Shown: positions 7,572-15,907 of the stretch, in pieces | How positions within the stretch are numbered: position 1 is the first letter of the stretch | Layout: each line of letters begins with the position of its first letter | From: Bacteroidota bacterium | GTDB lineage: Bacteria > Bacteroidota > Bacteroidia > Chitinophagales > Chitinophagaceae | Length of the DNA: 34,119 bases | Direction of reading: 5' to 3' | Assembly (NCBI GenBank): GCA_023433265.1 | Contig: JAEZDR010000193.1 | Span: forward strand, 1 to 34,119 | Program-made: the position numbers and the translations under genes | The notes under the pieces: generated by a model | What the model was told of the DNA's origin: nothing | Seen by the model: only the letters and a program-made list of their open reading frames with translations | The model's database searches: none

Positions 7572-8420
7572 ATGCCGACATTATTGATTGCCGACAGTGG
7601 AGCTACTAAATGCGACTGGACTTTGATTTCCAGCAATAACCGTAAAAAACGGGTGTCAACCACTGGGTTAAGTCCTTACTTTCTCTCAGGGCAACAAATA
7701 ACTCAAAAGCTGCAGGAGGAACTTCTACCCCACCTTGGAAGGGCCCTGCCTGATGAGGTTTACTTCTACGGAACCGGGTTAAGCAATCCCAACAATGTAA
7801 AGGTTGTTAGAAAGAGTTTGCGAGACACATTTTCCGGCGCTTATATCGCCATCGAAAACGATCTGTTGGGTGCAGCAAGAGCTTTATGCGGAAAGGAAAA
7901 GGGCATTGCCTGCATACTTGGCACCGGTAGCAACTCCTGTTTTTACAACGGTAGTAAAATTGTAAAGAATAGCCCGGGACTAGGCTATATCCTTGGCGAT
8001 GAAGGAAGCGGTGCGTACCTGGGAAGAAAAGTAATACAGTACTATCTCTACAACACTTACGATGAAGACCTCCGTTCACGTTTCGACGCAAAGTTTGTAA
8101 CGAACCCGGTCGAGATACTCGAAAACGTTTATAAAAAGCCATTACCCAACCGCTACCTGGCTTCATTTGCCATCTTCCTGGCGGAAAACCGCGGCCATTA
8201 CATGGTCGAGAACATCATTGAAGATGGTCTGAACGATTTTATTGTAACCCATTTATATAAATACCGGGAAGCCTGGACTAGTCCCATTAGCTTCACAGGT
8301 AGCATCGCCTTTGGATTTAAAGACGTACTTCAGGAACTGTTTGACAGTTATGAGTTACAACTTGGCAGGGTTTTACAAAGTCCAATGGAAGGGCTGATCT
8401 CCTATCATCAAAACCGATAA
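7572..8420 (+). CDS. BadF/BadG-type ATPase, probable amino sugar (MurNAc) kinase
   Basis: A 282-aa ASKHA-fold sugar kinase. The phosphate 1 motif DSGATKCDW is at residues 8-16 of the ATG 7572 start; ENDLLGAARALCG and the phosphate 2 region CILGTGSNS follow, then GDEGSGAYLGRK. I chose the ATG at 7572 because this DSGATK strand normally begins within about 8 residues of the start. The stop overlaps the murQ start by one base (TAATG), so the two are coupled. In Tannerella forsythia a BadF-type protein next to murQ is the MurNAc kinase MurK, so MurNAc is the likely substrate here; GlcNAc remains possible. Confidence 0.85.
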   Translation: MPTLLIADSGATKCDWTLISSNNRKKRVSTTGLSPYFLSGQQITQKLQEELLPHLGRALPDEVYFYGTGLSNPNNVKVVRKSLRDTFSGAYIAIENDLLGAARALCGKEKGIACILGTGSNSCFYNGSKIVKNSPGLGYILGDEGSGAYLGRKVIQYYLYNTYDEDLRSRFDAKFVTNPVEILENVYKKPLPNRYLASFAIFLAENRGHYMVENIIEDGLNDFIVTHLYKYREAWTSPISFTGSIAFGFKDVLQELFDSYELQLGRVLQSPMEGLISYHQNR

Positions 8421-9238
8421 TGAAAGAAGAAAAGACTACAGAAGAGCCTTCCGGGTACCGCAACCTAGAAAACATGTCTGTAAGCGAGATTATTTCTCAC
8501 ATTAACACCGAAGACAAGAAAGTGGCTGTCGCTGTAGAACATGCACTCCCTCAACTTGAACGCCTCATTTCAGCGGTTTGCGACAAGCTTTTTGCCGGGG
8601 GTAGATTAATCTATATTGGTGCAGGCACCAGTGGCAGGCTCGGTATTTTGGATGCCAGTGAATGCCCTCCCACTTATGGGGTACCATACGGGCTTGTTCT
8701 GGGAATAATCGCCGGCGGGCACGCGGCTCTTAGTAAAGCTGTCGAATTTGCTGAAGACAGTAGAACAGAAGGGTGGAACGATCTTGACCGTCACTTTGTA
8801 AACAACAGGGATTTCGTAATCGGTCTTACAGCAAGTGGCAGCACTCCGTATGTGCTTGGCGCGCTTGAAGAATGTAAAAAAAGGAACATTCTCACGGGTT
8901 GTATCGTATGCAACAAAAAAAGTGCAGTGGCAAGGGAAGCAAACTTCCCCGTAGAAATTATTGTTGGACCTGAATTTGTGACAGGAAGCACGAGAATGAA
9001 GAGTGGCTCAGCACAAAAGATGGCGCTCAATATGATTACAACAGCTGTAATGATCCAATTAGGTAGGGTTCAGGACAACCGGATGGTAAACATGCAACTA
9101 ACAAACGAGAAACTAATAGACAGGGGTATTAGGATGGTGATGGAACAATTATCAATCACCGATTACGCTTCTGCCAAAGAATTATTGCTTAAACACGGAA
9201 GCGTAAAACTTGCGGTGGAAAACGCTCATAAAAATTAA
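8420..9238 (+). CDS. murQ: N-acetylmuramic acid 6-phosphate etherase
   Basis: A 272-aa SIS-domain etherase that removes the D-lactyl ether of MurNAc-6-phosphate to give GlcNAc-6-phosphate, a cytosolic step in peptidoglycan recycling. Diagnostic stretches are the N-terminal RNLENMSV, the sugar-phosphate site IGAGTSGRLGILDASECPP (catalytic Glu81), GIIAGG with AEDS nearby (Glu112 is the likely second catalytic residue), and VTGSTRMKSGSAQK. It is somewhat shorter than the ~298-aa E. coli enzyme, the loss being at the C terminus. Coupled to the upstream kinase. Confidence 0.95.
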   Translation: MKEEKTTEEPSGYRNLENMSVSEIISHINTEDKKVAVAVEHALPQLERLISAVCDKLFAGGRLIYIGAGTSGRLGILDASECPPTYGVPYGLVLGIIAGGHAALSKAVEFAEDSRTEGWNDLDRHFVNNRDFVIGLTASGSTPYVLGALEECKKRNILTGCIVCNKKSAVAREANFPVEIIVGPEFVTGSTRMKSGSAQKMALNMITTAVMIQLGRVQDNRMVNMQLTNEKLIDRGIRMVMEQLSITDYASAKELLLKHGSVKLAVENAHKN

Positions 9239-9286
9239 TTTGCAGTATAGAAGATTTAGCTAAATTCACTTAATAAAATCAGGCTT

Positions 9287-10483
9287 ATGAAGTATAGAAT
9301 TTTACCTTTAGCCGCACTCCTTGCGCTTTCAACCGCTTCTTTTGCACAAACAGACAAGGCTTACGCAGTTACCAGCGAAACAAAAGGCCATTATATCTGG
9401 AATGTTATAAGAGAAGTCGACCTTTCCACGGGGAAAGTTATCCGCACCCTCTATGCGCCCAACCAGGCAGCAGAGATGAGGATACAGAGTACCACCGGTG
9501 ATAAGTTTAATGCAAACAACGCGTACATAACATCTAATGGTGTTGCTGCTACTGCCTACGACGCGGCGCATAACCGTTTATACTTTACCCCAATGCGTGG
9601 CCAAACGCTTAATTATTTGGACCTCACTACGGGTAAAACAGTTGTGCTGAACGGTGACCAAAATTTCAACACAGGTAACAAAGGAGATGAAGCCAACGTC
9701 ATCACCCGCATGTGTATGGGCGCCGACGGCAATGGTTATGCCTTAACGAACGATGGTAACCAATTACTCCGTTTTACCACCGGCGAAAAGCCCCAAATCT
9801 CAAAGCTTGGGCAATTAATAGACGGTAAAAAGAATAACGGAATCTCTATTCATAACCTCTGCACCAGCTGGGGCGGGGATATGATTGCTGATGCTTACGG
9901 CAACCTATGGGTGCTTACAATGCGTAACAATGTGTTCAAAGTAAATCCAAACACCCTTGTTGCTGACCACGTGGGTGCTATCAAAGGCTTACCAGCCGAT
10001 TTCACTACAAACGGTGCAGCTGTCGATAAAGAAGGGCAGGTGGTAGTTAGCAGTTCTGTGCTTACAAAAAACTACTATCGCATTAACCTGTCAACGCTTG
10101 TTGCAACAGCTATCGAAAACGAAGATGGCAGTGTCTTCAATGCTTCCGATTTGGCAAGCCGTTATGTGGCTTACGCCGATGCCAAAAGCAGTTCACCTTT
10201 TGCACTCGACGAAGTAAAAGGCAATCAGTTTGTTTCTGTGTATCCAAACCCTGTAACCAATGCGCAGTTGAATGTAACATTCAACAAACTGCCTGCAGGC
10301 AACTACAATGTTGAAATCATGGACTTAAGTGGTAAACGCATTCAGTCCAACCTTGTAGCAACCAGGGGGATAGAAACACAACGCCTCGTCGTAACAAAAG
10401 GTGTTAGTAAAGGAATGTATGTTCTTAAAGTTACGAATGCTCAAGGCGAAACGGTTTACAGCGATAAGTTGTGGATCCAATAA
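9287..10483 (+). CDS. T9SS type A sorting domain-containing secreted protein
   Basis: A 398-aa exported protein. Residues 1-20 are a classic signal peptide (ALLALSTASFAQ). The body (about 25-305) has repeated short strands (YFTPMRGQTLNYLDLTTG, DAYGNLWVLTM) consistent with a beta-propeller-like repeat. The C-terminal ~80 residues form a type A T9SS sorting domain: FVSVYPNPV, then VEIMDLSGKRI and GMYVLKV. Such proteins cross the outer membrane by type IX secretion and are anchored or released. No enzymatic motif is visible. It is followed by a strong terminator and is probably monocistronic. Confidence 0.9.
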   Translation: MKYRILPLAALLALSTASFAQTDKAYAVTSETKGHYIWNVIREVDLSTGKVIRTLYAPNQAAEMRIQSTTGDKFNANNAYITSNGVAATAYDAAHNRLYFTPMRGQTLNYLDLTTGKTVVLNGDQNFNTGNKGDEANVITRMCMGADGNGYALTNDGNQLLRFTTGEKPQISKLGQLIDGKKNNGISIHNLCTSWGGDMIADAYGNLWVLTMRNNVFKVNPNTLVADHVGAIKGLPADFTTNGAAVDKEGQVVVSSSVLTKNYYRINLSTLVATAIENEDGSVFNASDLASRYVAYADAKSSSPFALDEVKGNQFVSVYPNPVTNAQLNVTFNKLPAGNYNVEIMDLSGKRIQSNLVATRGIETQRLVVTKGVSKGMYVLKVTNAQGETVYSDKLWIQ

Positions 10484-10504
10484 ACCTTATATTGTTTTAC
10501 ATAT

Positions 10505-10536
10505 AAGAGGCTGTAGTTTTACAGCCTCTTTTTTTT
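10505..10536 (+). terminator. intrinsic terminator after the T9SS type A cargo gene
   Basis: AAGAGGCTGTA (10505-10515) pairs perfectly with TACAGCCTCTT (10520-10530) around GTTT, followed by TTTTTT. The rlmB frame opens only a few bases later. Confidence 0.88.
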
Positions 10537-10538
10537 AG

Positions 10539-11309
10539 ATGCATAATATGAAATCCAACAGGTACATGCCAGGCAAGAACTTCATAGCGGGAAGAAACCC
10601 GGTAAAGGAGGCATTACAGAGCGAGCAGAACATTGATAAAATATTATTATCCAAGAGCGCCAGCGGAGAGGTTATTGGAGAAATCAAAGCCATTGCCCGC
10701 ACTAAGAATATTCCTGTGCAATATGTGCCTGTTGAAAAACTAAACGGTCTTACGAACATACAGCACCAAGGCATTCTTGCTTTCAAATCGGCTGTGGTCT
10801 ATCAAAGTTTACAGGATGTAATCGACTGGGTAACTTCAAAAGGAGAGTATCCTCTCTTTGTTATCCTGGACGGTGTAACCGACGTCAGGAATATTGGTGC
10901 TATCGCGCGAACTGCCCTTTGTTGTGGCGCCCATGCTCTCATCCTACCCGATAAGGGTGTCGGGGCCTTGAATGAGGATGCTGTTAAAGCGAGTGCAGGT
11001 GCACTCGAACAGGTTGCAATATGCAGGGTAAACAGCCTCATGAAAGCCGTAGATGATCTTCACCTGAATGGTATCAAGGTCTATGCAAGCGAAATGACTG
11101 CCGGCACACTTCTTTTCAATTTACCGCTTAATGAACCCTGTGCCATTATAATGGGTGGAGAAGACAAAGGGGTTTTTCCGGCACTTATGAAGATATGCGA
11201 CAGCAATTTCAAAATACCCATGCACAGCGGCTTCGAATCGCTGAACGTATCGGTGGCTGCAGGCATGATCTTGTATGAAGCAATGAAGCAACGTCTCAAA
11301 ACTTCCTAG
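10539..11309 (+). CDS. rlmB: 23S rRNA (guanosine-2'-O-)-methyltransferase RlmB
   Basis: A 256-aa SPOUT (TrmH/SpoU) methyltransferase that 2'-O-methylates the P-loop guanosine G2251 of 23S rRNA. The N-terminal substrate-binding domain has FIAGRNPVKEAL. The three SPOUT motifs are present: DGVTDVRNIGAIARTA, IIMGGEDKGV and SLNVSVAAGMILYE. The first ATG (10539) is 2 nt after the terminator T-run; ATG at 10548 or 10566 are equally usable, and homologues usually begin just before the FIAGRNPV strand, which favours 10566. Substrate choice within TrmH-type enzymes is by overall similarity and context only. Confidence 0.88.
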   Translation: MHNMKSNRYMPGKNFIAGRNPVKEALQSEQNIDKILLSKSASGEVIGEIKAIARTKNIPVQYVPVEKLNGLTNIQHQGILAFKSAVVYQSLQDVIDWVTSKGEYPLFVILDGVTDVRNIGAIARTALCCGAHALILPDKGVGALNEDAVKASAGALEQVAICRVNSLMKAVDDLHLNGIKVYASEMTAGTLLFNLPLNEPCAIIMGGEDKGVFPALMKICDSNFKIPMHSGFESLNVSVAAGMILYEAMKQRLKTS

Positions 11310-12029
11310 TTGCCACAATCTCTTCCTTTTTATGTAACCCTGTACTTGTCAATTAGCTGCGCATCGCAGATGCCGCCTTCTTCGCCTGACAACTCGAATA
11401 CCTGCCTTGCAGGTACCCCTCAAATCTTTTTAAAGCACCTTGTATCGCTATCTCCTTGATATCTACTCGCTGCATAGCTGCCCATTCTCCGAGGCATCTC
11501 TTACCATACAAGCACCAATCCACGCCCCATCTCTTTTACTAAAAGCACCCTTAACCGGGGGTTTTCCATAGATATTCCGTACATATTCCATCCATATCCC
11601 GTTCAAACTTTGCATTTCCCCTCTCATAGAGCCTCTAAAAAGCGTTTAAATCAGTAAAATCTACTCGCATTTTTCTATGACATTTATCAGTTTTTCATCA
11701 TTTGCACCTATTGCCCAAAAAAACCTACTTCCCGCTTATAATCGGAGGATATCCATACTCCTCTCCTACCCTGCTGCCCTGATAAGTCGTCGATCACCTA
11801 AACATGATGTGGCGTACTATGTAGCGTTTCGGGACTCAATCTTTCGTCATCGTCTCGTGAGAAGACAATTGTTTCATTCCCGTTAATGGTTTATTAAGCA
11901 AACCCAAGGTGCATGCACTGCTATTTTCATCTTTCAATTGTAGTATCTATACACGATATGTGTCACATAAATTAAGTACGTAAAGTAACTATACATAACA
12001 GTCGAGAGAAGATTCGGTCTGTCTTCTTT
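11310..12029. other. 720-bp stretch without a supported gene
   Basis: Neither strand holds a frame I would defend. It contains a small inverted repeat TACCTGC-CTT-GCAGGTA (11399-11415) and an 11-bp periodic segment (11559-11602). A 54-codon minus-strand frame (11463-11627) and a 69-codon plus-strand frame (11677-11886) exist but look like chance. Confidence 0.6.
11570..11602. repeat. three degenerate 11-bp units (AGATATTCCGT type)
   Basis: AGATATTCCGT, ACATATTCCAT and CCATATCCCGT follow each other without gaps, and the preceding 11 bases (11559-11569) end in the related TTTTCCAT. The period equals that of the array at 2716-2781 although the sequence differs. Confidence 0.55.
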
Positions 12030-12206
12030 TTATCTGATAAGTGGGACTAACACAAACTTGAACAGCATAAAAAGTAAAGCTAAAACAAACATGAGAATAG
12101 ATATACGATTCATGCCATGCATATATTTTACCCAGCGTGTTGGCTGTTGTTTGGAATCGCGTTTCCTGATGTATAAGTATTCGCCAAGCTGCCTCAATAT
12201 GCCCAT
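12030..12206 (-). CDS. small membrane protein, 58 aa (possibly DUF6728)
   Basis: Starts MGILRQLGEYLYIRKRDSKQ, continues with a basic linker and MHGMNRISI, and ends in a single hydrophobic helix (about residues 37-54) followed by PLIR. The layout - an amphipathic/basic cytosolic head and one C-terminal membrane helix - and the phrase MHGMNRISILMF resemble small Bacteroidota proteins that I recall as DUF6728; the name is from memory. A longer 102-codon frame overlaps it in another phase (11989-12297) but lacks protein-like character. It lies about 115 bp downstream of the DUF1328-like gene on the same strand. Confidence 0.7.
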   Translation of the reverse strand: MGILRQLGEYLYIRKRDSKQQPTRWVKYMHGMNRISILMFVLALLFMLFKFVLVPLIR

Positions 12207-12320
12207 GATAAATGTTTAACCAAAAATAAAGCTTGTGCAGGAATATTAGGGACAAACAAAAGCCGCCAATGGTAAACCATAGCAGCTGTATGTTCAAAAA
12301 GAAAACCCCAAACTTACTTT

Positions 12321-12488
12321 TTAATCAACCCGTCTGAAACCACCTCCAATAAGAGACAATACAAAGAGTACAACAAAAATCCAGAAAAGAATTTTAGCAA
12401 TTGAAGCAGCTCCTGCCGCTATACCGCCAAACCCGAAGATGGCAGCAATAATCGCAATCACAAGAAAAACTATTGTCCAGCGCAACAT
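12321..12488 (-). CDS. DUF1328/YtjA-like small membrane protein
   Basis: A 55-aa protein starting MLRWTIVFLVIAIIAAIFGFG, with a Gly/Ala turn (GGIAAGAASIAKI) and a second helix ending SLIGGGFRRVD. This two-helix hairpin is characteristic of the DUF1328 (YtjA) family, small inner-membrane proteins often seen near stress-response genes, with no established function. Below usual gene-length cut-offs. Probably transcribed with the 58-aa gene downstream. Confidence 0.88.
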   Translation of the reverse strand: MLRWTIVFLVIAIIAAIFGFGGIAAGAASIAKILFWIFVVLFVLSLIGGGFRRVD

Positions 12489-12932
12489 AACACATTATTT
12501 AAGTTAAGCACTATCGCTTCTTTAGCTGTTAAAAAATTGTACCAATAGAGGCCATTCTAAATAAACACCTGTCTGGGTTATGGGAAACAAACTGCTCACA
12601 GAATGAAATACTCGTGGCGTGCTGATTATTGTTGACATTTTTCACCATTATTGTTGTTTTCGCCTGGCCTCCCACATGATTGATTTTCATAGCCAATTAT
12701 CTCAATTAGTTAAACAAACACCTCGCCTTCATAAAAACATCGACATTTTATATGTCAACTCGAAACGATTTATTGACCTAAAATCAATTTATTTGATTGA
12801 ATGCTAGGCTGCGCAACAATTAAACTTCCGCTGGGGATTAGCTTCCTCATAAAGGATGTGCAAAACGTAAAAACAACAGTTTCTAACTGTGGTATTTAAT
12901 TTGAATTAACAATACCAAAGCGGAGAAGAGAG
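12489..12932. other. 444-bp AT-rich intergenic stretch
   Basis: Must hold the promoters of the divergent DUF1328-like (minus) and split-barrel (plus) genes. I see an inverted repeat ACAGTT-TCT-AACTGT at 12876-12890, 43 nt upstream of the plus-strand ATG, which could be an operator. No convincing coding frame: a 53-codon minus-strand frame and the 62-codon plus-strand frame (12619-12807) have no recognisable features. Confidence 0.5.
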
Positions 12933-13424
12933 ATGGCAGAGAGAAATTTACACGGTTTAAAAGAAAAGATGGAACAACTGGGAAGTGCATTGCTTTATAA
13001 CTTCAGTACGGCTGTATGGAAGTTCCCTTCCTGCGTTATCCAGATGCAGAAACTCGATGAGGTAGGCAACCTTTGGTTTATGGTAAAGAAGCCAGCCCAG
13101 TGCCTTGATACTTTTGAAAAAGACTTCCCGGCAATGTTGCACTTCTATAGAAAAGGAAAACAATTCCACATTAAAGTGCACGGCAAGGCGGTCATCATGG
13201 ATGATCCTGAAACATTAATTGTCCTCGACGAAGAAATAAGGCAGCAGTTGACGCCTAACCTTGTTCTGATTAAAGTAAAAATCCAGCGGGTTGAATATTT
13301 TGAAGAGGTTCAGCGCAACAGTATTTTCGGATCGCTAAAGTCTATGATTCATAAGTGGGTATTCAGAGAAGAACCAGGCTATCACCCTTATTGGATAGGC
13401 TCTGATGCTGCTACTTCGTTTTAA
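12933..13424 (+). CDS. pyridoxamine 5'-phosphate oxidase-like split-barrel protein
   Basis: A 163-aa protein whose core reads GLKEKMEQLGSALLYNFS..., LDEVGNLWFMVKKP and a basic strand HFYRKGKQFHIKVHGKAVIMDDPE. That order - strand with a D-x-x-G-N-L-W-F turn, then the K-V-x-G-x-A strand - is typical of the FMN-binding split-barrel proteins annotated as general stress protein 26-like. The C-terminal 40 residues diverge from the core. Flavin binding and substrate are inferred from fold only. It ends 4 nt before the converging DUF2147 gene with no terminator between. Confidence 0.65.
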   Translation: MAERNLHGLKEKMEQLGSALLYNFSTAVWKFPSCVIQMQKLDEVGNLWFMVKKPAQCLDTFEKDFPAMLHFYRKGKQFHIKVHGKAVIMDDPETLIVLDEEIRQQLTPNLVLIKVKIQRVEYFEEVQRNSIFGSLKSMIHKWVFREEPGYHPYWIGSDAATSF

Positions 13425-13428
13425 GGTC

Positions 13429-13869
13429 TTATTCTGCCAGGTCAAAGGTGGTTGATCTGCCCAGCCAACTCCATCCACAAATATGACCTCTAAGCTTTAG
13501 TTGCTTCGCAGCCACGGTAATTTTACCGCAATAGGTTTTCCCCGTTTTGGGATCGTAAATTGTCCCTCCCTCAAAAGTATTGGGATCGCCTGACGACTGT
13601 TTAAAATTTTTCAATATCACCAGGTTCATCAATTTCGCAGTTCTCTGGTTCTCGTTAGGGTTGTGAACATCGGTTCTCGGTTTCCCATTTTGATCATGCG
13701 GATCGCGTAACCAAACGATCTTGCCGTGATAAGCCTCGTCACTTCCTTTATAAATCTGAATTTTAGACGACTTCTCGAAATTGTACCACACACGATTTAT
13801 TGCGTAGGTCTGTGCATACAGTACTGCCGAACAGGAAAACATAGCCACTAACAGCAATAGTTGCTTCAT
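13429..13869 (-). CDS. DUF2147 family exported protein
   Basis: 146 aa with an N-terminal signal peptide (about 1-19, ending VLYAQ). The mature part matches DUF2147: KIQIYKGSDEAYHGKIVWLRDP, then LMNLVILKNF, GGTIYDPKTGKTYCGKI and a closing LRGHICGWSWLGRSTTF. This is a lipocalin-like small beta barrel of unknown function, common in Bacteroidota and Proteobacteria. It converges on the split-barrel gene. Confidence 0.88.
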   Translation of the reverse strand: MKQLLLLVAMFSCSAVLYAQTYAINRVWYNFEKSSKIQIYKGSDEAYHGKIVWLRDPHDQNGKPRTDVHNPNENQRTAKLMNLVILKNFKQSSGDPNTFEGGTIYDPKTGKTYCGKITVAAKQLKLRGHICGWSWLGRSTTFDLAE

Positions 13870-13918
13870 CCAAACAAGTTTTCAGCAATATATCGAAAAT
13901 TAGTTGGAAAACCATCGG

Positions 13919-15184
13919 CTACTCATAGCGTAGCGCAACGATGGGGTTTAAACGGGCAGCTTTATAAGCCGGGTATATTCCTGCTACCAATCCAACTGCA
14001 GAGCAAATTACAATTCCTGCAACCACCCACGCCCAGGGCACTACAAACCCTGTCTCAAGAAAGATAGAGAAAAGATTGCCAACCAGCACTCCGAGAATAA
14101 TACCGAAGATGGCTCCCATCACACTAATGATAGTAGACTCCAGAAGAAACTGTAGCCGAATATTTCCGCGCTTGCCACCTAACGCTTTAATAAGCCCAAT
14201 CTCCCTTGTTCGTTCATTCACGGCAACAAGCATAATATTCATTAAACCGATGGCTGCACCTATCAAAGTAATCATTCCAATGGCTCCCGCTGCACCTTGA
14301 ATGCTGCCTAACAACCCAATAAAAGTTTCCGCAAGCTTGTCGCTTTTCTCTATCGCAAAATTGTCTTCCTCGGTAGGATGCATCTTTCTGATCGCCCTAA
14401 AAACAGAAGTCGCTTCGTCTATCGCAAAAGGTAACTGTGCAATATCAAGGGCTGCTATATTAATGATATAAGAAGGAGAAGCATTCGCGTAACGCCGAAC
14501 ATTATTATAGGTGGTAACAACAGCATTATCTGCACGCATTAATGCACTGCTTCCTTTACTTTTAAGTACACCTATCACGCGATAGGGTATGCTTCCTACA
14601 TTAATTGTTTTCTCAAGTGCAGTTTCTGGTCTGTCATTAAAAAGCTTATTGGCAACGTCGCTACCAAGAATACAAACGTTTCTACCCGTTTCTACATCAA
14701 GCTGATTGAAGTTTCGCCCATGCTGTATCGTAAAGCCGGTTACTTGTAAATAATTCTCGTCGCCGCCACGTAAACTTACGTTTGGATTAGTCTTTTTATC
14801 CCTATAGCTTATTTCGTTTCCTCCACGGTAACTCAGCGATAAGCTAACCATTGCCGGGAACTTATAATACTGCTTGAAACGTTCGGCTTCCTCGAGGGTA
14901 ATGTATTTATCAAGATTCGACTTCTTCTGCCTTTTATTTCTTTTCTCCGCTTTAACCTCCGAATTATTGTCAAACCTAAAACGTTCTTTAAAAGAAATGG
15001 AGAAACTATTGGCACCCATAGTAGCAAAGTTGTCCTTCAGGCTTTTGTTCATCGCTTCTATAGCGGTAATAATTCCAATAAGTGCCATGATACCGAAAGC
15101 TATGATAGCCACGGTAATGCCCGTTCGTAAACGATTACTCCTTACCGTATTATAGGCCAAACCAAATGTGTCGCGGATAGACAT
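13919..15184 (-). CDS. MacB/FtsX-type ABC transporter permease
   Basis: 421 aa with the MacB-PCD topology. One N-terminal membrane helix follows RTGITVAIIAFGIMALIGI; a large periplasmic domain (about 45-285) contains the MacB-PCD strands (GRNVCILGSDVANKLF, VIGVLKSKG); three C-terminal helices make up the FtsX domain, with the conserved cytosolic ERTREIGLIKALGGK and a final YPAYKAARLNPIVALRYE. Such permeases extrude peptides or lipoproteins with a MacB/LolD-like ATPase, but no ATPase is adjacent; the LolD-like gene at 28.8 kb is too far away to be assigned. Divergent from the sigma factor. Confidence 0.9.
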   Translation of the reverse strand: MSIRDTFGLAYNTVRSNRLRTGITVAIIAFGIMALIGIITAIEAMNKSLKDNFATMGANSFSISFKERFRFDNNSEVKAEKRNKRQKKSNLDKYITLEEAERFKQYYKFPAMVSLSLSYRGGNEISYRDKKTNPNVSLRGGDENYLQVTGFTIQHGRNFNQLDVETGRNVCILGSDVANKLFNDRPETALEKTINVGSIPYRVIGVLKSKGSSALMRADNAVVTTYNNVRRYANASPSYIINIAALDIAQLPFAIDEATSVFRAIRKMHPTEEDNFAIEKSDKLAETFIGLLGSIQGAAGAIGMITLIGAAIGLMNIMLVAVNERTREIGLIKALGGKRGNIRLQFLLESTIISVMGAIFGIILGVLVGNLFSIFLETGFVVPWAWVVAGIVICSAVGLVAGIYPAYKAARLNPIVALRYE

Positions 15185-15363
15185 ACTCTTTGCAAAGCAT
15201 AAAGATACTGTCCTAAGGGCGCTGGCCCCCAGAAATTATCTTACAGGAAGTATCTTAGGATGGATGGTAAGCCCGGAGACAGAATCTTGCTGGCAAGCCG
15301 GGAAATATATAGTTTAGCCCTCTGGCAACGCGCGATAACATATCATCCGGTCCGGATAGCCTC

Positions 15364-15906
15364 TTGTTGGCTAAGTACAGCCAAACAGCGGACAATACAT
15401 TTCTCGCTGAGCTTTACGGTCGTTATATGCACTTGGTGTATGGGGTATGCCTAAAATATCTTCAAAACACCGAAGACGCAAAAGACGCCGTTCAGGATAT
15501 TTACACAGAACTAATAGACAAACTGTTAAAACACAAGGTCGATAATTTCAAAGGATGGCTACACCAGGTAAGTAAAAACCACTGCCTCATGAAGTTGCGA
15601 GCTGCAAAAAGAACTTCGGTCGTATCGATCGATGACGGTTTTGTGCATTCCGGCGAAAACATGCATCTTGATGATGTAATGGAAAAAGAAAATAACCTGT
15701 GCCATCTGGAATATTGTATTGACAGGTTGCCCCCCGATCAAAAAACAGCAGTATCAATGTTCTACCTGCAGCAAAAATGTTATAAAGAAATTGCAGAAAA
15801 CCTCTCAATCGACTGGAGCCGCGTTAGAAGTTTCATCCAAAACGGCAGAAGAAACTTAAAGAATTGCATGGACCAGCAAATGCTAAAAAATGAACCTGTA
15901 AAATAA
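15364..15906 (+). CDS. ECF RNA polymerase sigma factor
   Basis: A sigma-70 family protein of about 180 aa. Region 2 reads YGRYMHLVYGVCLKYLQNTEDAKDAVQDIY, and region 4 IDRLPPDQKTAVSMFYLQQKCYKEIAENLSIDWSRVRSFIQNGRRNLK, with a helix-turn-helix. The start is unusual: there is no ATG. TTG 15364 is the first standard start, yet the frame is open back to 15313 and the preceding residues (ISSGPDSLL) look like the normal N terminus of the family, so CTG 15322 or another non-ATG codon may be used. The stop is one base before the partner gene. Confidence 0.85.
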   Translation: MLAKYSQTADNTFLAELYGRYMHLVYGVCLKYLQNTEDAKDAVQDIYTELIDKLLKHKVDNFKGWLHQVSKNHCLMKLRAAKRTSVVSIDDGFVHSGENMHLDDVMEKENNLCHLEYCIDRLPPDQKTAVSMFYLQQKCYKEIAENLSIDWSRVRSFIQNGRRNLKNCMDQQMLKNEPVK

Positions 15907-15907
15907 C

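Noticed and set aside
7475..7663. N-terminal extension of the S41 protease gene
   Set aside because: It would place 63 non-conserved residues before the membrane anchor and overlap the start of the divergent kinase gene.
11463..11627. 54-codon minus-strand frame starting MRGEMQSLNG
   Set aside because: It overlaps the 11-bp periodic DNA, has no ribosome binding site and resembles nothing known; probably chance in repeat-like intergenic DNA.
11677..11886. 69-codon plus-strand frame
   Set aside because: Composition is unlike a protein (Ser/Arg-rich with scattered His) and no start signal is visible.
11989..12297. 102-codon minus-strand frame
   Set aside because: The same strand in another phase encodes the 58-aa protein with a far more natural composition and membrane helix.
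12619..12807. 62-codon plus-strand frame in AT-rich DNA
   Set aside because: No ribosome binding site, low complexity from AT richness, no recognisable motif.
15260..15454. 64-codon plus-strand frame beginning with ATG before the sigma factor
   Set aside because: It is out of phase with the sigma factor and shows no family resemblance; it is relevant only if a frameshift has separated an ATG from the gene.
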